From JAGNZR01 sp051648485 (GTDB taxonomy: Bacteria > Fusobacteriota > Fusobacteriia > Fusobacteriales > Fusobacteriaceae), in assembly GCA_051648485.1 (NCBI GenBank), contig JBOFFH010000090.1, positions 1 to 18,419 of the forward strand: DNA of 18,419 bases. Direction: 5' to 3'. Positions 1 through 8,428 of this stretch are shown here, one piece after another. A program made the position numbers and the translations under genes. Numbering within the stretch: position 1 is the first letter of the stretch; every line of letters starts with the position of its first letter. The notes beneath the pieces are model-generated. The model was given only the letters and a program-made list of their open reading frames with translations. It ran no database searches and was not told the DNA's origin.

Positions 1-1299
1 CCTGATTATACAGTAAGAGCAAATGATACTCTTGGAACAATTAAAATAGCAACAGTAGACATCACAAATAGAGAGTCTATAGCTGAAAATCCAAATGCTG
101 CACCTGGAATTGGATTAGGACCAGAAAGAAATCCAGTAACTCAAGAAACTGTAAATCCAGGTTCTATTGCTAATTTTGTATTACATATAAACAATACAAA
201 TAAGTATGTTCAAGAACAATACTTACTTGAAGTAAGTACAAAACCTGACTTTTCTGATATGACTTTGCCAGCTGGTGTAGTTGTTAGATTCAAGCAAGGT
301 GGAGGAGCTGAGGTTACAAAAACAGCTCAAATTGAGCCTAATAGAAGTCAAAGAATTGATGCTGAAGTAACAGTATCTCCTAATGCAACAGCTATGGTTG
401 TACCTTTATATTTTAGAGCTACATCTACAACTACTGGTTCTAGAGATATAAAATATGATTCACTTGCAATCAATCCAGTAAGAAGTGTACAAATAATACC
501 AAATTTAGTTGGAGAAACTTATGCTGGTGGAAACATAGTTTATACACATAAAGTTAGAAATAACGGTAACGTACTAGAGGGAGATGGAAAAGCAAGTAGC
601 CTTGTTCTAGGAACAAAAGAGAGTTTATCACAATGGAAAACTGAGATATTTATTGATAGTAATAAAAATGGAATCTTTGAAACTGGAATAGATGTTCCAT
701 TTGTTGATTTTGCTACAGTTGGTGGATTAAAACCATCAGAAGAAGTTACTATTTTTGCTAGAGTTTTTGCACCGTTAGGAGCACCAGCAGGAGCAATAAA
801 TAAAACTACAATTACTCCAAATTTAACTCAAGGTACATATTCTACAACACCTACAATTACTTCAGCATATGATGATACAAAAATATTAGCTGAAAAATTA
901 ATAATATCAAAATTCCAAAAAATAAGAGGTAGAGCTAATGATAATTGGAAAACTACTCTTCAAAATGCTAACCCAGGAGACATAATTCAATATAGAATAG
1001 ATGTTAGAAACAATGGAACTGATAATGCTAATATAATACAACTGAAAGATAGTATTCCTTTTTATACAACAATTATATATGGACTTGTAAATAACGTTAC
1101 TTACGAGCAGCCAACATATAAAGTTTACAATTCAGTAGGTACTACAACACAATCTGGATCAATCAAAAATTTACCACTGAGTGGAACAAGAGGAGATTTA
1201 GTTGTTGATATTGATACTTTAGACGCAGGAAGTACTTTACAATTAGAATTTAATGTAAAAATAAATTCTACTGCTTCAACTGAATCTAATCAAAGCTAA
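1..1299 (+). CDS. DUF11-type repetitive surface protein, 5'-truncated by the window
   Basis: The frame is open from base 1 to the TAA at 1297-1299, so this is the last 432 residues of a longer protein; the ATG at 259 is internal. The fragment is all-beta and rich in Thr, Asn and Val. About residues 300-430 form a DUF11-like (conserved repeat) module with the typical pattern NPGDIIQYRIDVRNNGTDNA followed by LKDSIP. Near residues 216-230 there is an acidic, possibly Ca-binding DSNKNG loop. The visible part has no membrane anchor, LPXTG motif or barrel, and ends in a polar tail. DUF11 proteins are usually exported surface or envelope proteins. The next gene starts 44 bases downstream and carries a related DUF11 module, so the two are probably co-transcribed and may work together at the surface. 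The function is unknown and the N-terminus is not visible. Confidence 0.8.
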   Translation, partial: PDYTVRANDTLGTIKIATVDITNRESIAENPNAAPGIGLGPERNPVTQETVNPGSIANFVLHINNTNKYVQEQYLLEVSTKPDFSDMTLPAGVVVRFKQGGGAEVTKTAQIEPNRSQRIDAEVTVSPNATAMVVPLYFRATSTTTGSRDIKYDSLAINPVRSVQIIPNLVGETYAGGNIVYTHKVRNNGNVLEGDGKASSLVLGTKESLSQWKTEIFIDSNKNGIFETGIDVPFVDFATVGGLKPSEEVTIFARVFAPLGAPAGAINKTTITPNLTQGTYSTTPTITSAYDDTKILAEKLIISKFQKIRGRANDNWKTTLQNANPGDIIQYRIDVRNNGTDNANIIQLKDSIPFYTTIIYGLVNNVTYEQPTYKVYNSVGTTTQSGSIKNLPLSGTRGDLVVDIDTLDAGSTLQLEFNVKINSTASTESNQS

Positions 1300-1326
1300 C
1301 TTTAAATTAACAAAATAAAAAAAATT

Positions 1327-1343
1327 AAAAGGGGGGTATTATA
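1327..1343 (+). promoter_or_regulatory. Ribosome binding site with a G6 run
   Basis: AAAAGGGGGG at 1327-1336 lies 7 bases before the ATG at 1344. It is an unusual purine run compared with the AGGAG sites elsewhere in the window, but it clearly fixes the start of the large outer-membrane protein. A homopolymeric G6 is also a possible slippage site. Confidence 0.6.
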
Positions 1344-4300
1344 ATGAGAAATAAAATTCTAGTTATAATATCAGTCCTTTTTTTTTATTGTCTAAATATT
1401 TTTGCAAGTGAGATATCTGTAAATAATACAGCCACCTATACTGTTAATGGAAGCGATAATTTTTTTAGTAATTCAGTAACAACAATGGTGATGTACAAAA
1501 TGATAGATTTTGGAGAGCATGAAGAAAATAAGCCAGAACAAAACTTAGGGGAGGATGGTTTGGTATATCTACATGCTATTTTAAAAATGAAAAATACTGC
1601 TGATGAAAGATTTTTTTTCAGAAGCAATTACTCAAATAAAGTTTATGCAGAGGATGCTAAATTTGTAGTATTTGATCTTGTAACTGGAGAAAAAATTGAA
1701 CTTCAAAATAATCCAGAAAATAATTCAGAAAGTGTCAGTATGATTTTTAAAAACAACAGAAGTTATTTGATATTTTTTGCAGCATCTCAACTTAAAAATA
1801 CAATGAATTTAAAAAGTTCATTATTTTCTATAGATTTATTATCTGAAAAAGACAATATGATTTTAGGTTCTGTGCAAAACACTTTGTACATCGATAATCA
1901 TTTAAAATTAACTGAACATGAAGATAACATTTATGAGCAGGAATTGAGCAAAGATAAAAGCTTAAAAATTATTGGTGAATTAGATATTAAAAATATTTTA
2001 AAAGAAGAAATATATTTTACTGCTGATTTAGGAAACAACGTAAAATTTTATGATGTTTATTTAAAATTTGATGATAAATCTATAAAATTAGAATATGATG
2101 AAAAAACAAAAAAATATTACAGTGAAAATTTAATTTTACAGGGAATAAAAAAAATAGAGTTAGATATTAAAAATCCAGAATATTTAGGTGATAATGAAAA
2201 AGGTGAAATTTCACTAGAAGTTAATAACAATGGTAACAAACATGGTGAGATAATTAATAAAATCATTTATAAAAAAGATAAAAAAATAATGATAGAAAAG
2301 ATATCAAAATCAAAAACAGCATCTATTGGAGACCTTGTAAAATACGAGGTTATTATAAAAAATAGTATCGATGAAAAATTCAGTGAAATTGTATTTTCAG
2401 ATTTTCTTCCCAAGGGTATGAGTTTTTTAAAAGAAAGTGTAAAAGTTTCAAATGGACTTATTTTAAAAGAGGTTTCAGATGAAAACGCAAACCGTGTCAA
2501 TATAGCTTTAAACGTTCAAAATAGTCAAAGAAGTGTTGAAACAGAAAAAATAAGCTATTTAGCAAGAGTAAATATGAATGCCAAAGATGGTAAAAATATA
2601 AATAGAGTTATTGCTGTGGGTAAAACTATTTTTGGTCAAAATTTTAGCTCAAATATGGCAACAGCTGAAGTTAAAATAGATAAAGATAATTTTTATGATA
2701 AAGGAATTATTTTTGGACGTATTTATTTTGATAAAGATAACGATGGACTTTATAAAGAAAAATTAGATATCCCAGTTTCAGGTGTAAAAGTATTTTTAGA
2801 AAACGGAGACTTTGCAATAACTGATAGATATGGAAAATATAGTATCTATGGTGTTGAAGCTGTTACACATATTACAAAAATATATGAACATACATTACCT
2901 TTAGGATTAAAAACTAAAAAAAATTCAAATCTTCACAGTGAAAATGGTGATTCTAGATTTGTAGATTTAAAAAAAGCTCAATTAGATAGAAGTGATTTTG
3001 CTTTAACTTTAGATGGAACAAGGGATTTAGAATTTATTGAAAAAATTATCAAAAAAAGATATGAAAAATTAGCTGAGGATAATTACGAACTTGATAGAGT
3101 CATAGACGGTAAATTTTTAGATGCTAAAAAAAGTTCTTCAAAAGTAGAATTATCAAATGAAAAAGGAGTTATTAATAGTGGAAAAGAGTTAGATATTGAT
3201 GGAATTAGAAATAGTGTTTTGTATGGAGATATTGAAACAAAAGTAAAAGAATTTAAGAAGGAGAAAACTTTAATAGAAGAATGGAATTTAATACCTGACT
3301 ATAATTTGGAGGCAAGTATTAAAGAGTTTGATAATTCTATAGACATTGTCAATGTAAAAAATGGAGATATTGTTCCGGAGTATATGAGTTTTCAGATAAA
3401 AGGACCTGGTGAAGGTACTTTGAAACTATTTGCAAACAATAAAGAAATTTCTCCTAGCAAAATCTCTTTAACAGCAAAATCATCAGCAAATAATTTGTTT
3501 TTTTTAGAATATACATCAATAAAGTTAGAACAAGGAAAAACAAAGCTTAAAGTGTCTTACCATGATACATCTGGTATTGAAAGATTTAAAAAAGAAATTG
3601 AAGTTTTTGTGAGAGGAAAATATAAAAAAGTAATTTTAGAAATGACTGACAGCAATGAGAATACTAGCTTGAAAAATATTATAATAAAAGGTGTTGATGA
3701 GTACAACAGCTTAATAGACCATAGTTTGTCAGTAAATATTGAAGCAAGTAAAGGTCGATTTGTAACTAATGAAGGAGTGAGTGAAAGTTCAATAGATTTA
3801 GTAACAAATATAAATGGATATGGTGAAATTAAATATAAACCAAATCCAGGTAAAAATAAAGTTCTTTTTAAAATTGAAGCCGAGGGGAAAAAAAGTCAAA
3901 TAGAGTTAGATATTGAAGGAGATAAATCAGATTTCTTTCTAAATGGAATACTTGAAGGTAGGTATAATTTCAATAAAAATAGAGATGTCAATTTCTTTTT
4001 TGAAAAAGAAATTGATTCTTATAAAAATAGTTTTTTTTACAGAGGAGCAGTTTATGGAGAAGGTAATATAAGTGATTTAGGATATTTAACTCTAACTTAT
4101 GATACACACAAAGATGATGAAGATAAATTTTTCTCATACAAAGATCCTGAGGATTATTATCCAATTTTTGGAGATAATTCTACAAAAGGCTATGTTGGAA
4201 AATCAAAAGAAAATCTATACTTAAGATTTGATAGAAACAGATCATATTTGTTATACGGAGACTATAAAACAGGAGAACTTTTAGATCAACGTTTAAAACT

Positions 4301-6278
4301 AGGAAAATTTAATAGAACTTTAACTGGTGGAATCTTAAAATATGAAGATGACAATTTTCTTGTAACAGGTTTTTTAGCTGAAACAGCAAATCTAAAATAT
4401 AGCGAAGAGTTAAAAGGAGATGGAGTTTCTGGTCCATACAAATTAAGTAAAAAAGATATAATTCCTGGAAGTGAAACAGTGACTGTTGTTGTAAATGATA
4501 GAATTACTGGTATTGAACTTTTACAAAAAAAATTGATTTTAGGAGAAGATTATACTCTTGAATATGATTTTGGAAGACTATATTTTTCAGAACCATTACC
4601 AAGTACAGATTTAGAATTTAATCCAATAACAATCAAAATTAGTTATGAAATTGAAAGTTCAGATGGAGAAAAAAGTATTGTTTATGGAGGTGAAGCTAGT
4701 TACAAGCTAACTGAAAATATATTGCTTGGAACATCTCATTTCAAAGATACAAGAGCAACTGAAAACAAAGAAATTAATAATATCCATGGAATATATGAAA
4801 GTGAAAATTTTTCATTTGTTGCTGAACATTCTTTTACAAAAGATGAGTTGGATGAAAAAGGAGATGCTATATCTCTGGCAACAAAATATGAAAAAAATAA
4901 GATAAAAACAGAATTAATATATGAAAAATCAAATTTAAAATATAAAAATGAAGATTCGAATGTTGAAAGTGGAATTCATAGAGCTAAATTAAAAACTGAA
5001 TATAGTTTAGAAACAGCAGGAAAATTAAGCTTGACTTCAACGGCACAAGAAAGAGAAAACGATAATCAAACTTCTGAAATAAAAATTGATAGTTATCTAG
5101 GTTATGAAAGTGAATGGTTTAAAAATTTAAAATATGAAATAGGAGTTCATCAATATTTTAAAGATACTGATGTAAAAACTGAAAAAAATTACAGTTTAGG
5201 AAATCGTCTTACTTGGCAAGGGTTAGATAATAATAAATTAAAACTTTTTGTAGAACATGAACAGGGCTTAGAGGATAAAGCGAGTCGTAGATTAGCTATT
5301 GGATCTGACTATACACTTTTTGAAAAAACATCCCTCTATACAAGGCATGAATTAATTTCGAATCTAGGAGATTTTTATTATTTGGATGGAAACGAAAAAA
5401 GTAATCAAACTATAGCTGGAATAAAAACAAATTTTTTAGAAACAGAAGTTTATTCTGAGTATCGAGAGAAAAAAACAGATTCATTGCCTCTTCCTGAGAT
5501 GGCTTATGGAGTTAAACGTTCTTTTAAACCGGTAGAAAATTTAGAATTGTTTGGAACATTTGAAAAAGTTTCACCATTAACAAAAAAAGCTAAAGAAGAG
5601 ATAAATTTTACTTTTGGTTATGATTATGAAACTTTAAAAATTGGTCGTTTAAGAGGTGAGTTTGAATTCGAATTTGAGGATGAATCTTCATTTTTAAATA
5701 AAATGAGTTACGGTAAAAAAATTAATAAAAGTAACCATCTTATATTAAAAAATAGATATTTTGAATCTGGTAATGAAAAAGAAAATCGATTTTTAGTTGG
5801 TTTTGCTCATAGAGATGCCAAAAACAATTCGTATCATTCACTTAATAAATATGAATTAAATTATTCTAAAAATATCGTTCATGATGATCATAAGCAATTG
5901 ACCCATATCTTTAGGAGTTCTCATAATTTTCAAGATGATTTAGATTTTGAAAAAACATTAACTTTGGCAGTTAAGAATAGTAAAACTAATTACGAAGGAA
6001 TATCTGAAAATTATTACAGTTATCTGATAACAGGAAATTTAAATTATGATGTTCTTGAAAAATGGACAACTGGAATTAATCTTGGAGTTTTATTTGATAA
6101 TAAAAAAAATGTGGATTATGGATTGGGATTTGAAGTAGGACACGTATTTGAGAATAATTTATGGATTTCAGCTGGATACAACTTTGTAGGATTTAAAGAT
6201 AAAGATTTTGATCCAACTGGAGATTTAGATAAAGGCTTATACATAAGGTTTAGAATGAATATAGGTGATTATTTTTAG
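1344..6278 (+). CDS. Large outer-membrane beta-barrel protein with DUF11 and Ig-like domains
   Basis: A 1644-residue exported protein. Residues 1-21 are a signal peptide (MRNK, hydrophobic core, cut near FAS/E). The passage after it (NTATYTVNG...FFSNSV) resembles the start of DUF11-family surface proteins. Then come a DUF11 module at about 312-420 (KISKSKTASIGDLVKYEVII, FSDFLPKGM), a carboxypeptidase-regulatory/SdrD-B-like beta sandwich at about 453-520 (GRIYFDKDNDG, DRYGKYSIYGV), and an Ig/Big-like region at about 759-860. From about 862 to the end there are alternating aromatic/polar strands typical of an outer-membrane barrel, including DPEDYYPIFGDNS. The last strand is FRMNIGDYF, and the terminal Phe fits a BAM recognition signal. 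It lies 44 bases after another DUF11 gene and is followed by a terminator. Likely roles are adhesion, or anchoring or secreting its neighbour; this is inference. Export and barrel are well supported, the role is not. Confidence 0.8.
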   Translation: MRNKILVIISVLFFYCLNIFASEISVNNTATYTVNGSDNFFSNSVTTMVMYKMIDFGEHEENKPEQNLGEDGLVYLHAILKMKNTADERFFFRSNYSNKVYAEDAKFVVFDLVTGEKIELQNNPENNSESVSMIFKNNRSYLIFFAASQLKNTMNLKSSLFSIDLLSEKDNMILGSVQNTLYIDNHLKLTEHEDNIYEQELSKDKSLKIIGELDIKNILKEEIYFTADLGNNVKFYDVYLKFDDKSIKLEYDEKTKKYYSENLILQGIKKIELDIKNPEYLGDNEKGEISLEVNNNGNKHGEIINKIIYKKDKKIMIEKISKSKTASIGDLVKYEVIIKNSIDEKFSEIVFSDFLPKGMSFLKESVKVSNGLILKEVSDENANRVNIALNVQNSQRSVETEKISYLARVNMNAKDGKNINRVIAVGKTIFGQNFSSNMATAEVKIDKDNFYDKGIIFGRIYFDKDNDGLYKEKLDIPVSGVKVFLENGDFAITDRYGKYSIYGVEAVTHITKIYEHTLPLGLKTKKNSNLHSENGDSRFVDLKKAQLDRSDFALTLDGTRDLEFIEKIIKKRYEKLAEDNYELDRVIDGKFLDAKKSSSKVELSNEKGVINSGKELDIDGIRNSVLYGDIETKVKEFKKEKTLIEEWNLIPDYNLEASIKEFDNSIDIVNVKNGDIVPEYMSFQIKGPGEGTLKLFANNKEISPSKISLTAKSSANNLFFLEYTSIKLEQGKTKLKVSYHDTSGIERFKKEIEVFVRGKYKKVILEMTDSNENTSLKNIIIKGVDEYNSLIDHSLSVNIEASKGRFVTNEGVSESSIDLVTNINGYGEIKYKPNPGKNKVLFKIEAEGKKSQIELDIEGDKSDFFLNGILEGRYNFNKNRDVNFFFEKEIDSYKNSFFYRGAVYGEGNISDLGYLTLTYDTHKDDEDKFFSYKDPEDYYPIFGDNSTKGYVGKSKENLYLRFDRNRSYLLYGDYKTGELLDQRLKLGKFNRTLTGGILKYEDDNFLVTGFLAETANLKYSEELKGDGVSGPYKLSKKDIIPGSETVTVVVNDRITGIELLQKKLILGEDYTLEYDFGRLYFSEPLPSTDLEFNPITIKISYEIESSDGEKSIVYGGEASYKLTENILLGTSHFKDTRATENKEINNIHGIYESENFSFVAEHSFTKDELDEKGDAISLATKYEKNKIKTELIYEKSNLKYKNEDSNVESGIHRAKLKTEYSLETAGKLSLTSTAQERENDNQTSEIKIDSYLGYESEWFKNLKYEIGVHQYFKDTDVKTEKNYSLGNRLTWQGLDNNKLKLFVEHEQGLEDKASRRLAIGSDYTLFEKTSLYTRHELISNLGDFYYLDGNEKSNQTIAGIKTNFLETEVYSEYREKKTDSLPLPEMAYGVKRSFKPVENLELFGTFEKVSPLTKKAKEEINFTFGYDYETLKIGRLRGEFEFEFEDESSFLNKMSYGKKINKSNHLILKNRYFESGNEKENRFLVGFAHRDAKNNSYHSLNKYELNYSKNIVHDDHKQLTHIFRSSHNFQDDLDFEKTLTLAVKNSKTNYEGISENYYSYLITGNLNYDVLEKWTTGINLGVLFDNKKNVDYGLGFEVGHVFENNLWISAGYNFVGFKDKDFDPTGDLDKGLYIRFRMNIGDYF

Positions 6279-6301
6279 TGAAAAAAAAATCATACCAAAA
6301 T

Positions 6302-6340
6302 AAAGAGGATTTTCATTTAATTATGAGTCCTCTTTTTTTA
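6302..6340 (+). terminator. Rho-independent terminator after the outer-membrane protein gene
   Basis: AAAGAGGA (6302-6309) pairs with TCCTCTTT (6328-6335). The stem can be extended inward by TCAT/ATGA after a small bulge. A T-rich run follows to about 6347. It begins 24 bases after the stop codon of the large outer-membrane protein and closes that transcription unit. Confidence 0.8.
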
Positions 6341-6375
6341 TTTTTTTCTAAATTTAATCGAGTAAATTTAAAAAA

Positions 6376-6443
6376 AGTTGTATTTAACAACTAATTCTGA
6401 TATAATTATTTTTATGAATATAGTTGTACTTAACAACTATATT
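6376..6443 (+). promoter_or_regulatory. Promoter bracketed by two identical-arm operators (MarR-type)
   Basis: A near-perfect promoter precedes the pump gene: -35 TTGTAT (6378-6383), a 17-base spacer, and an extended -10 TGATATAAT (6398-6406). Two inverted repeats with the same arms flank it. Site 1, AGTTGT-N5-ACAACT (6376-6392), covers the -35. Site 2 (6422-6438) has the same arms and extends to an 11-base perfect arm on each side (6417-6443, AATATAGTTGT and its complement around ACTTA), just past the expected transcription start. The centres are 46 bases apart. The local MarR-family protein is the obvious binder: occupation would block RNA polymerase and repress both the pump and its own gene. 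The sequence facts are direct; the regulator assignment is inferred. Confidence 0.8.
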
Positions 6444-6460
6444 AAAGTTTAGGAGGAATT

Positions 6461-7870
6461 ATGAATAAAAATAATGAAATTAAAGAGGAAAGTTATTTAC
6501 TAAATGATTCAATTATAAAGCTACTTGTAAAATACTCAATACCTGCAATTATTGGAATGTTGGTAAGTGCACTTTATAGTGTAGTTGACAGAATGTACAT
6601 AGGAAATATTCCAGAGGTAGGAGCTATTGCTATAACTGGAATTGGAGTTACAATGCCATTTGTTACAATTCTTCTTGCTTTTGGAATGCTTATAGGGGTA
6701 GGATCTGCTGCCAATATCTCTATAAAATTAGGACAAAAAAAGAAAAATGATGCTGAAAAAATCATAGCGAGTACTATTGTTGTTTCAGGAGTTGTAGGAG
6801 TTATCATTACTGTTGTGGGATTAATATTTTGTGAAGAGATTTTAAGAGCTTTTGGTGCCAGTAATGCAAGTATAATTTATGCCAAAAAATATATGGATAT
6901 AATTCTTTGGGGAGCAGCATTTAATATAGCAGGATACGCTTTGGGAAATACTATTAGAACAGATGGAAGCCCTAAAATATCTGCTTTTATAATGATTGTC
7001 AGTTGTGCACTAAATATAGTTTTAGATCCAATTTTTATTTTTACTATGAATATGGGGATAGAAGGAGCTGCTTATGCAACTGTACTTTCTCAAGTTTTGA
7101 CATTTGGCTTGGCTGTTTTTTATTATAAAAGTAAAAAATCTAATTTGAAATTAAAAAAAGAAAATTTAGTATGGAATTTTAATGTTGCTAAAATTATAGT
7201 AATTATAGGTTTACCTCCATTTGTGATGCAACTTGTTAATTGTATAATTCAAATTTTAAATAATAACATACTAAAAACTTACGGAGGAGATTACGCAATA
7301 GGAGCTATGGCTACAGTAAATGGAATTTCAATGCTTTGTCTTATGCCACTGTTTGGAATAGCACAAGGTTCTCAGCCAATAATTGGATACAATTATGGAG
7401 CTAAAAAATATGAAAGAGTAAAGGAAACTTTGTATAAGTCTTCAATTTTTGGAGTTTTACTTATTATCATACCATATCTAATATTACAATTTTTTCCAGA
7501 TTATGTAGTAAGAGCTTTTAATAGTGATCCATATATAGTGAGCGTAGCTGTAAAAGGTCTTAGAGTCTATACTAGGTGCATGCCTGCAATAGCAATAGGA
7601 ATGATGGGTTCACAACTTTTCCAAGCTCTAGCAAAGCCTAAGATAGCTTTGTTTTTAAGTTTAGCAAGACAAGCTCTTATTTTAATTCCTGTGACTTTGA
7701 TATTGGTAAAATTTGTAAAATTAGATGGTGTATGGATAGCACAGCCTGTTTCAGATTTTATCTCAGCAGTTGTTACCAGCTATTTTGTATTTAGAGAATT
7801 CAAAAAATTTAATAAACTTCAAGAAAATGAAGAGATCGTATCGGAATCTGTGGAGACAAAATGGACATAA
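6461..7870 (+). CDS. MATE family multidrug efflux transporter (MepA-like)
   Basis: A 469-residue integral inner-membrane protein with about 12 hydrophobic segments in two MatE repeats. The N-terminal repeat opens with LVKYSIPAIIGMLVSALYSVVDRMYIG, the typical MATE start, and contains GIGVTMPF and the GVGSAANISIKLGQ segment; the second repeat contains GIAQGSQPIIGYNYGAKKYE, a MATE hallmark. The length is normal for the family. MATE proteins expel cationic drugs, dyes or metabolites in exchange for Na+ or H+. The start is set by AGGAGG (6451-6456) five bases before the ATG. The gene overlaps the downstream MarR gene by 10 bases and sits behind a promoter with two inverted-repeat operators, an arrangement reminiscent of the MepR/MepA pair. 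The substrate cannot be told from sequence. Confidence 0.93.
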   Translation: MNKNNEIKEESYLLNDSIIKLLVKYSIPAIIGMLVSALYSVVDRMYIGNIPEVGAIAITGIGVTMPFVTILLAFGMLIGVGSAANISIKLGQKKKNDAEKIIASTIVVSGVVGVIITVVGLIFCEEILRAFGASNASIIYAKKYMDIILWGAAFNIAGYALGNTIRTDGSPKISAFIMIVSCALNIVLDPIFIFTMNMGIEGAAYATVLSQVLTFGLAVFYYKSKKSNLKLKKENLVWNFNVAKIIVIIGLPPFVMQLVNCIIQILNNNILKTYGGDYAIGAMATVNGISMLCLMPLFGIAQGSQPIIGYNYGAKKYERVKETLYKSSIFGVLLIIIPYLILQFFPDYVVRAFNSDPYIVSVAVKGLRVYTRCMPAIAIGMMGSQLFQALAKPKIALFLSLARQALILIPVTLILVKFVKLDGVWIAQPVSDFISAVVTSYFVFREFKKFNKLQENEEIVSESVETKWT

Positions 7871-8298
7871 ACTCAAAACATTGTCCATTTGAAATAAAAG
7901 ATACAATTGGAAAAATTATGAAAACTATTTCAAGAAAGTCACATCTTTTTTTAGTTAAAGAGTTAGCTTGTGAAGGCTTAGAAATAGTTCCAAATCAGAT
8001 AATGTTTCTTACAACACTTTATAATAAAGGTAAATTGAATCAAGATGAATTTACACAACTTTATTATATAGATAAAGGAAATAGTGCAAAAACATTGAAA
8101 AAATTGGAAAAAGATGGTTATATTTATCGAATTAAAGATGAAAAAGATAAAAGAGTATATATTGTTTATCCTACAGAAAAAGCTTTGGAAATGAAATTAA
8201 TAATATTTTCTATTTTAAAAAAATTAGATGCTCATTTAAGCAGAAATTTTACTAATGATGAATACTCTATTCTACTTTCAATTTTAAAAAAAATATAA
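7861..8298 (+). CDS. MarR family transcriptional regulator
   Basis: A 145-residue winged-helix protein with MarR proportions: an N-terminal dimerisation helix region, a helix-turn-helix at about 60-90 (LNQDEFTQLYYIDKGNSAKT, LEKDGYI), a charged beta-wing at about 95-112 (RIKDEKDKRVYIVYPT), and a C-terminal dimerisation helix. Its ATG lies inside the end of the pump gene (10-base overlap), with GGAGA at 7852-7856 as ribosome binding site, so the two proteins are made from one mRNA. The duplicated AGTTGT-N5-ACAACT site around the shared promoter predicts negative autoregulation, released when a pump substrate binds the regulator. No hairpin terminator is visible between its stop and the next promoter at 8305. 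Confidence 0.92.
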   Translation: MDINSKHCPFEIKDTIGKIMKTISRKSHLFLVKELACEGLEIVPNQIMFLTTLYNKGKLNQDEFTQLYYIDKGNSAKTLKKLEKDGYIYRIKDEKDKRVYIVYPTEKALEMKLIIFSILKKLDAHLSRNFTNDEYSILLSILKKI

Positions 8299-8304
8299 AA
8301 TTTA

Positions 8305-8333
8305 TTGACATTTATAGATAAAAAAGATACTAT
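8305..8333 (+). promoter_or_regulatory. Promoter of the histidine leader/ABC transporter unit
   Basis: A consensus -35 TTGACA (8305-8310), a 17-base spacer and a -10 TACTAT (8328-8333) predict transcription from about 8340. That places the leader peptide ATG (8369) about 30 bases into the RNA. Confidence 0.7.
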
Positions 8334-8368
8334 TATATTGAATAAAATTAAAAAAAAAGGAGATAAAG

Positions 8369-8428
8369 ATGTTTAGTAAGAAAAAACTGATTTTAACAGT
8401 AGTCCATCACCATCATCATCATAGATAA
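8369..8428 (+). CDS. Histidine leader peptide with six consecutive His codons
   Basis: A 19-codon ORF, MFSKKKLILTVVHHHHHHR, ends at TAA (8426-8428). It has a strong ribosome binding site, AAGGAGA (8357-8363), five bases before the ATG. The six His codons (CAT CAC CAT CAT CAT CAT, 8405-8422) end one codon before the stop. The ORF lies between a consensus promoter and a terminator upstream of a polar amino-acid ABC transporter. This is the architecture of attenuator leader peptides such as enterobacterial HisL, which also has a run of His codons. The peptide itself probably has no function; ribosome speed over the His codons reports the level of charged tRNA-His. Nothing suggests a tag artefact, since promoter, ribosome binding site, stop and downstream hairpins are all in place. 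Confidence 0.88.
   Translation: MFSKKKLILTVVHHHHHHR

Noticed and set aside
1436..2500. Short - strand ORFs opposite the large outer-membrane protein gene
   Set aside because: They are shadows of the strongly supported + strand gene and have no ribosome binding sites or recognisable domains. The same holds for similar antisense ORFs at 6574-6807, 8611-8898, 10292-10474, 10987-11208, 12664-12888, 14273-14470 and 15236-15472.
8405..8422. Run CATCACCATCATCATCAT as an engineered hexahistidine tag or a simple triplet repeat
   Set aside because: It is in frame in a short ORF with its own promoter, ribosome binding site and stop, and is followed by attenuator hairpins and an amino-acid transporter; no vector-like sequence is present.
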